Source: Pyxicephalus adspersus (lineage: Eukaryota; Chordata; Amphibia; Anura; Pyxicephalidae). Taken from it: 64,000 nucleotides of DNA. The position numbers and the translations under genes are program-made. The notes beneath the pieces were generated by a model. The model worked only from the letters and a program-made list of their open reading frames with translations, ran no database searches and was not told where the DNA came from. The DNA is taken from contig NC_092868.1 of assembly GCF_032062135.1 (NCBI RefSeq), forward strand, positions 47,959,626 through 48,023,625. The letters run 5' to 3'. The stretch's first letter is position 1. Every line of letters begins with the position of its first letter. Positions 1 to 11,368 of this stretch are shown piece by piece.

Positions 1-415
1 CCTTCCTGCCCTGCCATCTTTCCCTTTGCTCCCCCTCCCTCCCTTCTTTTCCTTCCCTTCTCATTTTTTTATTTCCTTTCTTGCCCTTTCTTGCTTCCTA
101 CTCCTTCCCTTCCTCCCGCCATACGTCCTTCTCTTCTTTATTCTTTCCTTCCTTTTCTTCCTCTTCTCATCCTTCCTTCTTTTTACCCCTACTTCCCTTC
201 CTTCCACCCCTTTTTTTCTCACTCTTTTTTTCTTCCCCGCCTTTCTTCCTTCCCTTCTTCATTTTCTCCATCATTGCCTCCCTCCTTCGCTCTGCCTTTT
301 TCCTTGACTTCCCTTCCCTTTCCCACCTACTTACCTTCCTTCCTCCTTACTTTTCTTCCCCCTTTATGATTTTCTCCTCCATCACTCCACTGTCCCTCTT
401 TTTCTTCCCCCTTTA
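1..415. repeat. polypyrimidine (CCTT/TTCC-rich) tract
   Basis: The first 415 bases are almost purely C and T on the plus strand, in irregular CCTT, TTCC and CTTTT units. The long open frames here encode only F, L, P and S and are composition artefacts. The complementary strand is purine-rich, so the tract could adopt triplex (H-DNA) structure. The tract runs off the left edge, so its true length is unknown. Confidence 0.9.
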
Positions 416-859
416 GTGATTTTCTCCTGTATCACTCCATCATTCTATCTTTACATTTACAGAAGTTCCTTATTAAAATAAAAATCAGTTTAACCTTGTG
501 AACTAAACTCCACTGTACCTTCCAAGTCGGCTGGAAATAATCTATCAACATGAAAGCTGCCTCTAAATATAATTGGAACATAATTTCTAACTATGCCTAA
601 ACCGCGGTCTCCTGCCGGAGGGAGGGAAGAAAGAACCCCCTGACAATATCACATAGGTCAAAGATTTCCACAGGTCTTCCTCTCTACAGCCGTTCCTTTG
701 GTTAACGGAACAAAATACATCCCCAGAGAAGTGATTCATTCCTTCAATTTTTGTATGTGCACAAGTGTCTGAGTGAGGAGGTTAGAAGATACGGCCATAC
801 TTCAAACCGGGAGACCAACAGACTCTGCAAGGGCCCATTTATATCCGGCTGAATTATGA

Positions 860-1245
860 CCGTCTTTGGGATTCTGGAAAAAAGTGATATGATTAATTGT
901 GTAATTTTGCCCAGCTTTCCCCCTATCAGCTTTTATTTCCAACAGATGATGTAATTACTCACATTTCTCACCTATCTAAAGCTCACTACGCCCCAGAGAA
1001 TAGTTAGTCAGTTTGGTAAAAGTCAACTTATTGGAAAATCAGGATCACAATGTGCGTTTTGCCTTCATTTATAAGGATTTACGTGAAAATTAAAGCAGTT
1101 TGTATCGTTAGGAAGATACATGAGATGGAGGAAGAAAACATTCCTCAAACGTAATTGCGGCATGTACAGCACGGAATCAGCAGATGACCTATTTTATTAA
1201 TTGCTTCATTAAGCCTTTATGATTTTCCATTTCTTTTATGCTTTT
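860..1245. other. repeat-free block, candidate conserved non-coding element
   Basis: I see no repeat hallmarks here. The block holds several homeodomain-type cores (GATTAATTG, GTAATTAC, TTATTAATTGC) in complex, non-tandem sequence. The flanks 416-859 and 1246-1904 show nothing I recognise apart from AT-rich runs. Calling it regulatory is inference from texture only; no alignment was possible. Confidence 0.25.
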
Positions 1246-1904
1246 ATTGTGGATATTCTAGATATTAGCTAATTATTTCTTGTTTGAACATACAGAAGGG
1301 TTATTTAACATTCTAAAGGTCCAACTCATGTACAACGAAAGGACTAATTGGCTGATAATAGGCACACATATAGGGAGGATCATGACTGCCCAGTGTGACC
1401 TACATCCTAGGGCCACCCAATCCATCTGGATCTGGTGTTAATGCAACTATTGTTATAGGAACTTGTTCTCTAACTGAATTGCAAACTTACTGTCAATATA
1501 TAACAGTTCTAAATTATTTTTTTTTCTTTTACGTATAAAACATTATAACCATTTGCAAACTATGGATTGTCTAAAGACAGAACAAGGATGGACTCTCACT
1601 GCTCACTACTCTGACTGCATCAGCTGTATACCTAACTTGAGCTACTGAGTTCTGTAAACAACAGGTAAAAAAGCAAAGAGCTCCACTTAGTGCTGAAAAT
1701 GAGAATACAAAATATATAATAACAATAAATTTACATTATTTATAATATCCATGTATATTTTTTATGTTTGACAAAAAAAAACAAAAAAACAATGTATTAA
1801 AGCCCAACGCTAGGCTAAGCTACTTGTCCCACAGAGGTCTCCCTTTCCTCCCTTGTAAGTCCGTCAAACGTCTGTTATCACGTCTATAGACCAGTTGCCT
1901 CTCG

Positions 1905-2145
1905 GCCTATGGGTGGCCCCACATTGGAATGTTTTTTAAAGGCAGGGATTTGTAGTAGCGGTGATATTTCAGTGAACAGGGAGTTCCAGCCACTCATAAC
2001 ATTCAGCCCTGCATTGGACTGTTCTCTTGACGCAGGGAATTGTAGTAGCGGTGCTTTTTCAGTTTCAGGTTTGGCCCATGACTTTGTCTAAGTTTCTAAT
2101 TTTGGCCCACTGTGTATTTGAGTTTGACACCCCTGGCCTAGACAA
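1905..2145. repeat. dispersed repeat with an internal ~85-bp duplication
   Basis: Two related segments (about 1912-1980 and 1998-2083) share the core GGAATTGTAGTAGCGGTG, once written as GGATTTGTAGTAGCGGTG. Each is preceded by a CATTGGA(A/C)TGTT stretch and followed by TTTCAG. The right end reads GAGTTTGACACCCCTGG, which resembles the terminus of hAT-type elements. Family assignment is uncertain. Confidence 0.5.
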
Positions 2146-2156
2146 TCGAGAATTAG

Positions 2157-2286
2157 GAGGGTGGTGCTACACCCTTTTTTTTTTTTTTTTAAAAAGGGTG
2201 TTTCACAAAACAACAGAATTTTTACTCTACATAAAAGGGTTGTCTTCCCTTTTATGTAAAGTGAAATGTCCGAGTTTAGGTACGCT
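2157..2286 (+). mobile_element. 3' end of a TTAA-flanked MITE (truncated)
   Basis: This matches the right-hand ~130 bp of the elements at 11369-11793 and 48199-48736. It has the CACCCTTTTT...AAAAAGGGTG foldback, the AAAAGGGTTGTCT motif, and the terminal GAGTTTAGGTACGCTTTAA ending in the TTAA site. The left part is missing. Confidence 0.7.
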
Positions 2287-2511
2287 TTAAAGAAAAAAGT
2301 AACCTTTTAGAGTAAGGAAAAAAAAAAGATTCACGATAAGCACTTTCAGAATTTATCAAAAACAGGGTGAGACACATTCTACAGTTCGGTGCAGCAAGGA
2401 GTGACTGGGCACCATTAGGTCTATGGTTTTAAGTTAAGTACAACATGGCATGAGTTGAGATCAAGTAAAGGAGCATCTGGTTTGCTTTGGAAAAAATAAT
2501 TGTAAGACCTT

Positions 2512-2732
2512 GGGTCTGATTTATGAAAGCTCTCCAAGGCTGGAGAGAATACACTTTCAAAAGTGAAGCTGGGTGATCCAGAAAACATGGAATGGATTTT
2601 TAAAAATCATTAGCTATTTGCTACCAAACGTTTTGAATCCTGGACCACATGCTTTCCAGCATTGCTGAATCACCCAGCTTCACTGATGAAAGTGTATTCT
2701 CTCTAGCCTTGGAGAGTTTTCATAAATCAGGG
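2512..2732. mobile_element. foldback MITE, GGTCTGATTTA family, copy 1
   Basis: The two ends are inverted repeats of about 70-80 bp: GGGTCTGATTTATGAAAGCTCTCCAAGG on the left mirrors the right end, and both arms carry AGAATACACTTTC and GAAGCTGGGTGAT motifs. The centre is AT-rich. Six copies of the family occur in this window (12753, 23571, 41034, 57148 and 62645 are the others). No coding capacity. Confidence 0.8.
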
Positions 2733-2832
2733 CCTTTGCACAGCCTTTGATGCACATGAAATGTATTTTTATTGGTTTAAATCAGTAACCTGTTGAAAAA
2801 GTTCAATTGGAAGAACAACACAAGTGTATGTA

Positions 2833-3105
2833 AAGTGGAACTAAACCCACAATACCCACCTGTCCCTGTTCCATCTACTTCCTTCTCTTTCTGAATATGA
2901 TCTTTGGCCATGCCGGGTCACTCCCCCAGCAGAGTTTATTCATTCCCAGCATGCGTAAGGGAAGCCAAACTCAGCAGAATGTGACAGCTGGGCAGTGATT
3001 GGGCAGGTAAGAAGAGTTATTGCAGAAAGGATATTGCCTGTACTTTTCTGTAAAACATACCAGCCTGATGATCAGTTTTTCAAAGTGGGACTTTTAAGTT
3101 TTCTA
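2833..3105. repeat. probable dispersed repeat (GTGGAACTAAACCC end)
   Basis: The left edge, AAAGTGGAACTAAACCC, resembles the 5' terminus of the TTAA MITEs seen elsewhere (AGCAGAAGTAAACCC). The body contains the same type of GC-richer text around GCATGCGTAAGGGAAGCC. The right boundary is unclear. From here to 5181 I recognise no gene or repeat; the sequence is AT-rich, with scattered short open frames that look like chance. Confidence 0.35.
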
Positions 3106-5181
3106 TTTAAATGTGCCCAGAGTCCTTATTTTATTGGTAGCCCTGTCCATGTATCAGTGTGAGATCTCTGTGTTCTGGCTAGATTTTAATTTAGAAATTC
3201 CTGAGCATAGGACATTATACCAACCCAGGCTGACAAGATGGACAACATCAATAGATGCATTGCCCTCCCTCCATCCCAGACCCATGCAGTATTCATGCAG
3301 TGGGAGACAACTGGTCAATCACTATGAGTGAGAGTGTCATAAAAGAAGGCAGTGATCACCGGCTGTGGAATTAATTATTGGTCTGGGACATAAAAAAGCC
3401 AATTCTGAATGGGTCATTAAAAAAGAAAAAAACATCAATAGATACATATCCAATCAATTCTCTTTAAAGATACAAATTCTGGCTTAGCAAATTGCACGCA
3501 CGTACCTAATAATTGTGTCTGGGGCTGGAAAAGTCTGATGGCCATTACAAGGAAGTCTCACTCTTCCTGTTTGAGCTTTCTTTAATTCTCTTTAATCTGA
3601 GAATTGTAAAAAAAAGGAAGACCTCTAATTTATCTAACTTAAATATATTAAATGCTAGTAGCTCAATAAATACTTTTATAATTAAATATTTATGGTATAT
3701 GTGACCCCAATCACTAAAGTCATGGTAATGTAATTTCCAAAGTAATTTTCAATATCTTTAAACCTTAAGTTTTCAATAAAATAATTTCTGTTGATTCTTC
3801 CATTAAGTTCTTAGTTTAGGCACATGTATAGAGCAATAATATACCCTTGCCACCCTTGCCTTACAATTGTCACCCTGCGTTGTCCCTCTGTCATATGGGA
3901 TTTTGATGGAGTCTACAATTTTAATGCATATTTTGCAGACATTGTCAACCATTATCACCACCAGAAAATTCTTAGTAAGGCAGGTGAAAAGGAGCTTCGG
4001 AATGCAACAAATGAAAGGGTGAAAGCAGTATTTATAGAAAAAAATGTATAATGGTATATATGAATGACCATTTTATTAAAGGCTGCAGAAAGGGTGACAG
4101 GCGAACCCTAAGTTTCTTGACTGAAGGTCAGAATTTGAGGCTGTTGGGGTATGCAAGATGGGCGGCCATGCACTAAAGACTTATCTAATAAAGCTGCTTT
4201 ATTAAAAATGGCTTGTGTAGGTAGAAAATCAAATTATGTAGCTAAAGTGTGGCCAATACAAGGCTATTTGAGGGAATTTAACCCTATTGGTCAAGGAGGA
4301 TCCAAAATGTCTTCAGGAACCAGAAGATGGAGTAAAGGAAAACCTCCCACTAGGGGCAATGGTTCTGTTTACCGATGTCAAAGGTCCAATATTCTGTAAT
4401 TTTTGGTAGATTTCCCTTTCGTTTCAGAGGCAGGAAGTGAGGGGAAGCAAATGTTTGTTGCTAGTGTTATTAATCTGACAGAAGTACTAGCACTCTGTTA
4501 AGTTTTCAAAATCACGCATAAAGATTTGGCTAAAGTTCCACTTCTAGTGAGCAACTTATTATACAGAATACCACTAGGGGGAGCAAGTGTGAATGTCACA
4601 GCTTCCACCAGTGTATGGGCTCTCTATTTGACAGTGATTGGCCCATGGCGGTCACATAGTCAAGTCTGGATCTCTTTGGTGTCTATGTTACAATATTACC
4701 TAATAATGTACAGCTACAACTACTACAGCTTTACCGTGGAATTACCATTCCTTCAACCATCCGATACTCTGAGCAGCTGAATTTGTCTCCTGCTCATTTT
4801 AAACTGTCCTTTTTTTCCCCTTCCCCAAATTATCTTGGTACCCTGTGAGAAAGTAGACAAGAACAAATGATCAGAACTGCAGAGGTCTCTTTGCTGAAAC
4901 ATTCAATTAAAGAAAACATCCTGTTTTGTAAATGGAGCACACAGCTGGAGCTCTCTTTGACTGTGCAGGGGCGCGCTACTTGTCAATATGGAGGCCCGCC
5001 GTCAGACATATTGCTCACTCTAAACGATTTTGCGTTCTGCAGTTTGTAACCAGGCTTTTCCATTTCTGCCATTAAGTTATTTTCCTGATGCACAGTATGT
5101 AGGTAATGGCTGCTCAGGTTTCAAGCAAAATGTGTGCTGTTGTGTTTAAAGGCACATAAAATATATATGTACATATATGTA

Positions 5182-6271
5182 CACTCATCGACCCCTTTAT
5201 TAGGTACACCTATTCATCTGCTTGGTAATGCAAATATCTAATCAGTCCATAGCATGACAGCAACTCAATGCATTTAGCCATGTAGACCTTTTCATGAGGA
5301 CCTGTTGAAGTTCTAATGGAGCATCAGAACTAGGATGAAAAGTGATTTAGGTGAATTTGAAGATGGCATGGTTGTTGGCACCAGACAGTCCAGTCTGAGT
5401 ATTTTAGTAACAACTGATCTGTTAAGAATTTTATCAAGAACCACTTATAGGGTTTACAAAGAAAGGTTCGAAAAAAGGGAGAATATCCAATGAATGGCAG
5501 TTTTCTGGGTGAAAATGCATTGTTCATGCCAAAGGTCAGAGGACAATGGCCGGACTGGTTCAACCTGAAGAAACTCAGATAACCACTCCCAAAGTCTGTA
5601 GAAGAGCATCTCTGAATTCCCAACACATCCAACATAGTTACATAGTAGGTTGGGTTGAAAAAAGACATAAGTCCATCAAGTTCAACCACTATGGAACTAG
5701 AGATATCCCAGATATAAAACCAGATAAGACATAGGTGGTCCAGAGGAAGGCAAAAAAACATTGGTACAATAAACCAACCAACCCTGAAACAGATGGGCTA
5801 CAACAGCGGTCGTACCTCCTATGAACAGGCACATGGAATTACCAAAATTAGACAAGAGAAGATTGCAAAATTGTTGTCTGGTCTGGTGCATTTGAATTAC
5901 TGCCATCACAGCCTAGCTTTGTATTGTTGATGACCATGCCGATCTATTTATGACCATAGTGTCTCCATCCTCTGATGGCTACTTCCAGCAGGAAAACATG
6001 ACGTGTCTCAAAGTTCAAATCATCTCAAATTTTTTTTTAACATGACAATGAGTTCACTGGACTCAATTGGCTTCCACAGTCACTAGATCTCCATCCAATA
6101 GAGCACCTTTGAGATATGGTGGAGTGGGAGACCCATAGCATGGATGTGTAGCTGGCAAATTTGCAGTATTTGTATGATTCTATAATGTTAATATGGACCA
6201 AAATCCAAGAGGAATGTATACAGCATCTAGTTGAATCTATGCTATGTAGAATATGGCAAAAGGACATATAT
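5182..6271 (+). pseudogene. Tc1-like transposon with dead transposase
   Basis: The left inverted repeat CACTCATCGACCCCTTTATT is preceded by the TA target dinucleotide at 5180-5181. What follows reads as a decayed Tc1-family transposase gene. An N-terminal segment has GEFEDGMVVGTRQS (near 5350). Near 5970 is DGYFQQENMT, where the catalytic Asp of the family's QQDN motif is Glu. The C-terminal segment has LDLHPIEHL near 6090, matching DLNPIEHLW. A full-length Tc1 is about 1.6 kb, so the middle is deleted. A second repeat interrupts it at 5634-5778, and its 3' end is lost where the next element starts at 6272. It cannot encode a working enzyme; it would once have cut and pasted its own DNA. Confidence 0.85.
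5634..5778 (+). mobile_element. short dispersed repeat inserted inside the Tc1 pseudogene
   Basis: The Tc1 reading breaks after ...CACATCCAAC and resumes at CCCTGAAACAGATGGG. Between them lies a segment beginning ATAGTTACATAGTAGG and containing GTTGAAAAAAGACATAAG and CCATCAAGTTCAACC. I associate these motifs with a common dispersed repeat of frog genomes. It is younger than the Tc1 insertion it splits. Confidence 0.65.
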
Positions 6272-6800
6272 CAGAGGTTAGAACTCGAGTCGCACGACTT
6301 GGACTTAAGTCCAACTCGACTCTGGGTTTTCCCCAGCGATTTGCAACTGGACTGTGACTTGCTTTCTCTTCTGACAGCTGAAGGGGGAAGTTAGGAAGGC
6401 AGTAAGGTTTTTTTGGCACAGCCTCCCCCCCCTGCAGCTGTCAGAGGAGAAAACTTAGAATGCAAGAAAGGGAGGAAGTCTGTGGGACTTTTGTAACATA
6501 ACAACACCTTCCTCACCTTATTTTGCATTCTCCTCTGATGGGGGGGGGGGGGGGGTTGCTGTGTAACAGAAGCCTCACTGTCTTCTTCCCTTTCCCATTC
6601 AGCTGTCAGAGGAGAAATCTGTGGACTTAGAATGCAATCCTGTGCTCAAGAACAGGATCAGAGGTCTGTTTCTATATAGGGACAAATAGGGATAAATGAA
6701 GTGACTTGACTTGGGACTTGACTTGGAAGAATTCTTGGTGACTTGAGACTTGGTGTCAATAACTTGGGACTTGACTTGGACTTGAAGAGTCCAACCTCTG
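6272..6800. mobile_element. hAT-type non-autonomous element (CAGAGGTT termini)
   Basis: The left end CAGAGGTTAGAACTCGAGTC mirrors the right end GACTTGAAGAGTCCAACCTCTG. Subterminal GACTTGACTTGGGACTTG arrays (6690-6790) are typical of a vertebrate hAT-like MITE group. Flanks ACATATAT and CATATATA could be an 8-bp duplication, but an AT microsatellite blurs them. The interior repeats CAGCTGTCAGAGGAGAAA-like text and has a G17 run near 6540. No transposase frame. Confidence 0.7.
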
Positions 6801-6801
6801 C

Positions 6802-6829
<28 letters not shown>
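6801..6829. repeat. (AT)n microsatellite
   Basis: About 14 AT units directly follow the right terminus of the preceding hAT-type element. Confidence 0.95.
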
Positions 6830-6832
<3 letters not shown>

Positions 6833-7744
6833 TAAACTGTATATTCCTTATTCTGTTTCCATTGCACACTTAGGCTCAATAAAATACCTACCAATCCTTC
6901 CAGAAAGCTGGACCATTGTTAAAGTTCACATAGACTTTAACCCTTATTATTATACAGCCTCCCACTTATGTTTAAATACACATTTTGTAACAATATGATG
7001 TCTATTTATAATGCATCGTTACATTCATTTCTTAATTAAAAAAACTGGAAAGATTGATTTATTTATTGTGGTAATAAGAGAAGTGAAATGGTAATGCAAT
7101 GTCAATACTTTCCTAATAAAAAAATGTAATTAACTAAGAGCCCTTGGAGGATGAGATGGTGCAGAATGTAGTCTATAGGTTCATAAAGAAGAACTCATGA
7201 ATGGCTCCCTTTTGGAACATTTCAAGTTTTTTTTTTATTATATACTAACTTTATTAGCTAACAAAGTCTTGCGGTACAGCACGCTTGATTATCAGCTGAA
7301 GACTTAATGCTGCTATAGAGTCTAATCACTCCTAGCTTATTGGCTTCAGCCAATTAGTGGGCAATTGAAGATTGGCTTTGCGGAAAATAAAAAGACAGAG
7401 AAAGAGAGAGAGAGAAAAGGGGAAAGCAATTTTAATTCTATGAACTTGATGAAATCGTAAATTGAGAGCTCCAGTCAAAATTCAATGAGCTGTTTTAAAG
7501 AAAAACTCCACTTCCATTAAAACTTCATAAAACGTGTAATTGCTAAGCAGGTCATTTCATCTTTCTTAATTCTGTGAAAAAAAATCTTTTCGTTTCAGTC
7601 TGGTAAACTGAAAAATTATATTCTGATTGGGGTTGGGTACAACTAGAGCAAAAGTATCGTGCAATTAAGGTTTTTTTTATCTTATCATGAAAATTACAAT
7701 ATCAGCTATGATTTTTTTTGTATATTATTAGGGTAGTTTTAGCC

Positions 7745-7785
7745 CTGATAAAGTGTGCTTTTTTGTAATCCCCGAAACGTGTTGG
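7745..7785 (+). ncRNA. degenerate hammerhead-like motif, GAAACGCGT family
   Basis: CTGATAA (7745-7751) is followed about 22 nt later by CGAAACGTGTTGG. This keeps the order CTGANGA, stem II, GAAAC of a hammerhead core, but with a core substitution and no clear stem II pairing. It is judged a decayed copy of the family best preserved at 61117. The surroundings (6830-8087) hold nothing else I recognise apart from a short GA-rich run near 7390. Confidence 0.4.
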
Positions 7786-8087
7786 CTTTACATAGGAATC
7801 TTGCAATTATAAAACTTTTTTTTGGACTTTCTAGTGCTCTGATCTCATCTCTTGATCCTCCTGCCATGAAATCAGCAAATTGTGGAAAGCATCTTTGCTC
7901 TCCTCAGAATAACAATGACAATCTGAATGCTAGAAAAGCAATGATTCCACTTTCCTTTGAAGCTGCAATCTTGAATAGAATGAGGGAGGTGTCCCAACTT
8001 TTAGTTGCTATTCCATGTGTGAGTGTATCGAGTTCCTAATTTAAGCTCTCCATTATAAAAAAAACCCAGCATATGAAAGCTCTAGGT

Positions 8088-8345
8088 CAGTGTTTTCCAA
8101 CCAGGTTTCTGTGGAACCCTAGGTTTCCTCCAAATGTTGCTAGGGGTTCCAAGAGCCATGAGCAGTGTGGACCTCTCAGGTCAGTTTAACTGATATTAAT
8201 GATATTTTTGGCATCTGTGACATTCTTCCCGTTGACCATCACGCTAATATACTTGAGCTATGAAAAAAGTAATCATAGAAGGGGTACTTTCAAAACACAA
8301 AAGTTATTTTTAGGAGTTGCCCCATGGTAAAAAGGTTGTGACCAA
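8088..8345 (+). mobile_element. hAT-type MITE, CAGTGTTTTCCAACC copy 1
   Basis: It starts CAGTGTTTTCCAACCAGG and carries the hallmark interior GGAACCCTAGG...GTTGCTAGGGGTTCC, ending in CCATGGTAAAAAGGTTG. Copies at 16600-16849 and 41294-41569 (both reversed) share this order. No clear 8-bp target duplication could be read, and there is no coding sequence. Confidence 0.65.
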
Positions 8346-8397
8346 AAGAAGTGCCTAACCTACATTTGTTTCATAATTTTTATATTTATACTGTATA

Positions 8398-8888
8398 CAG
8401 GTAGTCCCCGGATTAAGGACATACGACATACGGACGACTCCTAGATATGAACGGGGCTTCCCTGCTCTGTGTGCAGGACGGAGGCTTGGAGGGGGGGTTT
8501 GCATGACTTGCAGAAAAAATCTTTTGCTAAACACAGCTGAGGTTGTAGTTATCCTAGGGGGGTAAGCTCTTTCTGCAGCCTCTTGTAACTCTTTAATGAC
8601 CAAGACAAACTGCAGTTGTTTCTTTTTGCATATCAAAGCACAGCTTGCTCCAGAAGTTAATGAATGTCTATGCTCCATAAAGTTTTTTTTTTTGTGCTTT
8701 TTTTGTGAATAACTTACAGTAAGGATTTTTTTACAGTAACAGACACCACACTGCCTAATAATATGTTGAGACAAACATCTGTCCTAATTGCAGTTATTAA
8801 AATAATGTACCTGTTCTGACTTACATACAAATTCAACTTAAGAACAAGCCTACAGTCCCTATCTCGTATGTAACCCAGGGACTACCTG
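8398..8888. mobile_element. pogo/Tigger-type MITE, CAGGTAGTCCC termini
   Basis: The inverted termini are CAGGTAGTCCCCGG (left) and GGGACTACCTG (right), flanked by TA on both sides (8396-8397 and 8889-8890). The subterminal pair TTAAGGACATACG / CGTATGTAACCCAGG extends the palindrome. The interior (about 8470-8800) is shared, reversed, with the Tigger-type element at 25797-26499, although that element has different ends. An open frame of 139 codons on the minus strand inside it is not protein-like. Confidence 0.8.
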
Positions 8889-10430
8889 TATCTCAAATAT
8901 AGAGCCTGTATACTTATATTTATAAATGTATTATGTTGTTTTAAATACAATTGACGTTTTTATGTATATTACATTTTAATATTTTTTGTATTCTCATTTT
9001 CAACCAGCATGTGCAGTTCTAGGCTCCAAAATTTTCAATCTGTGTTCATCTTTCCTGAACAAAAAAAAAACCTGTTTAGTGAGCTCAATAGCTTAAGTTG
9101 AAATTTAGCCAAGTAAATGGCTGAGGGACTCATCCCCCCTTCTTTTGACCCTTGAGTACGGACAAGATTTCAAATTTTGCCAAATGGACAGAGCCATCCT
9201 TCTTCGGACATCATATGTGGTCACTATCTATTTTCTGGTCTGAGATATCACAAATGATTGAAACAAAACAGCCCATGTTGCAGCCTTTCACCCTTTGAAT
9301 TGCTACATGTTTAAAATGTTACAGCTTTATTATTGGAGGAGACTGAGGAATTCTATCTTCTGCCTGCAGCAGACAAATGAGCTCATCTTAGCATAGGCAA
9401 AGTCACTGAATATAATTCTAAGTATACTGTTTCTGTATATTGTGACATGTCAGGAATTTAGTCTTGCAGAATTATTGAAAGGCCCTCTTTACATTTTTTG
9501 TTCAAGGGCCATTACACAGAAGAAATGATTGGTAATAGAATGTCAATGCATTAGGTAGAAAGTAGTTTTTTTCCAGCAGTGTCTCCTATACTTCGATTCC
9601 TCCAGCTGTCACCTACTAATATTAAATGACGTTCTGCCTCCATTACAAAAAGATCCTGCAAATGTCTCAGATGTTACAACATTTTCCTATATTTTCTTTT
9701 CATTATGAACAGATTCTAAACTTCCCAGAGATGCTGGGTCAATATAATCCGGCGCCATTTAGGAGGAAATCAAAACATCATATACGTTTTATAAAACACG
9801 CGCTTGATTCATGATTTCCAATAAAGACAGCTAGGGCAGCCCATGGTGAAGGAAGGCACTGACAGAATGTGCCGATCTTCAGGGGATTTGTCTGATTTAG
9901 ATGTATTGCTTTTCCTCTGCTGGACCATCAAGTAAGCGTTCAGTAAAGGTTTAAAGGAGATTGATGCATCTATTGGGTGACATTTAAAGTTTTCGCACAC
10001 TACTCTGGAAGGATTTGCTTTAGATCCTTTACTTTAATAAAGAAATATATTTGAAAAAATAATGTGCCCATGTGTCAAGGCGTAGATTTTCTTAACCCCT
10101 CGGCTGAGCAATGGTGGGGTAATTAAAGGACCAACGTACTGGTGTATAGCCAATACTTGTCTGCCGGTAGTGAATGATTGAAATGATCTATCTGGGTGAC
10201 AAATTTACTGATGTACACGTAGAGTGACATGGGTAATAAACGAACATTGCTACATTTATGAGCGTGTTGGAGTCTCTGTAAAGAATATAGAATAATGGGA
10301 AACACTGATTCGGCTATTTCTGGTGTCTGACAGTTAAGGGATGCTGTCAACCAATATCCATGAATTGTATATTTGTATGAAGATTGGAAACCAAACATTC
10401 CAACATATATAGAAAGAAAAATATATGGAT
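8889..10430. other. no recognisable gene or repeat
   Basis: AT-rich single-copy-looking sequence. Short open frames of 60-90 codons on either strand show no recognisable domain, no consistent splice context and no biased codon use. Confidence 0.5.
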
Positions 10431-10500
10431 AGATGATGGACAGATAGATGAAGATTGATAGATAGATGAAGTTGATAGATAGCAGATAGATAGTTAATAG
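10431..10500. repeat. GATA microsatellite, left part
   Basis: An imperfect GATA/GATG tandem array. The same repeat resumes at 11207 beyond the LTR-like insertion, so the two parts were probably one array. Confidence 0.85.
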
Positions 10501-10504
10501 GTAT

Positions 10505-11199
10505 TGTGGGAATTAGCTTGACAAATGGTAGGCAACTAGCAGGACTGGAAGCCATATCAGGGTTTTATTGAAAAAAACACCAACAACAAAATTGTCCCAA
10601 GAGGAAGGCTTAACGTCAGCCGGTTAACAATCAAACACACAGGCACTTATCTTCAGCTGTCCCGTGTCTATAACAGTCCATTTACACATGGGCAGAAATG
10701 CTAGAGTCACCTTGTTTGTAGAGTCTTGTCTCTCTCCCTCTTTCTGTAGAGTCTTGTCTCTCTCTCTCTTTCTGTGGAACACTGTGGAGCTGCATGCTCT
10801 CAAGCCCTCTCCATTAGAGTCTTTTCCTCTTCCTCACACAGAGCCCCCTGTCTGTGTCTCCAGATCTGTCTGTGTCTCCAGCACAATCACTCACACAGAC
10901 CACCTGTCTGTGTCTCCAGATCTGTCTGTGTCTTCAGCACAGTCACTCACACAGACCACCTGCCTGTGTCTCTAGATCTGTCTGTGCTCCAGCACAGTCA
11001 CTCACACAGAGTACCTCTCTGTGTCTCCAGCACATCACATCCACTGACTGAGCTCCTGGCTCCATATTATATCACCACCCTCAGTGCTTCCTCATCAATT
11101 ATCTCCCAGGTGAGAGTCTTCCATCTGCTACTTCCCACAGGATAGGAATCCTGTGCAAATATCTCTACTCTCTAGTACCTTTCCTGCTGGTTGCCTACA
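10505..11199 (+). mobile_element. probable solo LTR inserted in a GATA array
   Basis: The element begins TGTGGGAATTAGC and ends TTGCCTACA, giving the TG...CA ends and short inverted repeat (TGTGGGAA versus TGTAGGCA) of an LTR. The 4-bp sequence GTAT flanks it directly on both sides (10501-10504 and 11200-11203), as expected of an integrase target duplication. GATA repeat lies outside both edges. No internal retroelement genes are present, consistent with recombination between two LTRs. The strand is nominal. Confidence 0.6.
10826..11045. repeat. minisatellite inside the solo LTR, ~60-65 bp period
   Basis: Three to four imperfect units contain CTGTGTCTCCAG, CAGCACAGTCACTCACACAG and ATCTGTCTGTG. 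Overlapping open frames rich in C, L, S, V and H arise from this tandem text and are not genes. Confidence 0.85.
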
Positions 11200-11206
11200 G
11201 TATTAT

Positions 11207-11226
11207 TAATAGATAGATAGATTTTT
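11207..11226. repeat. GATA microsatellite, right part
   Basis: Short ATAGATAGATAG run directly to the right of the LTR-like insertion; the counterpart is at 10431-10500. Confidence 0.8.
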
Positions 11227-11368
11227 TTTAAAAAAGGTGGATAGATGCTTCCTGGATGGATTCTTTCTTACCTGTAGAAAGCATCAGCAATCATTAGCTG
11301 TTGGTCATTTGTTGATCCAACAGGACCCAGCAAGGACGTCCAGGGAGCAGAAACTGTACAAAGCTTAA

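Noticed and set aside
26..416. Three overlapping open frames of about 90-110 codons
   Set aside because: They consist almost only of F, L, P and S and result from the polypyrimidine tract.
2833..3105. Considered as a complete TTAA MITE
   Set aside because: The left end fits loosely, but no matching right terminus or TTAA pair could be found, so it is listed only as a probable repeat.
8355..8774. 139-codon minus-strand open frame
   Set aside because: It lies wholly within or across a Tigger-type MITE, shows no transposase motif, and spans the MITE boundary.
10664..11145. Overlapping 100-120 codon plus-strand frames rich in C, S and V
   Set aside because: They arise from the tandem CTGTGTCTCCAG text inside the solo LTR.
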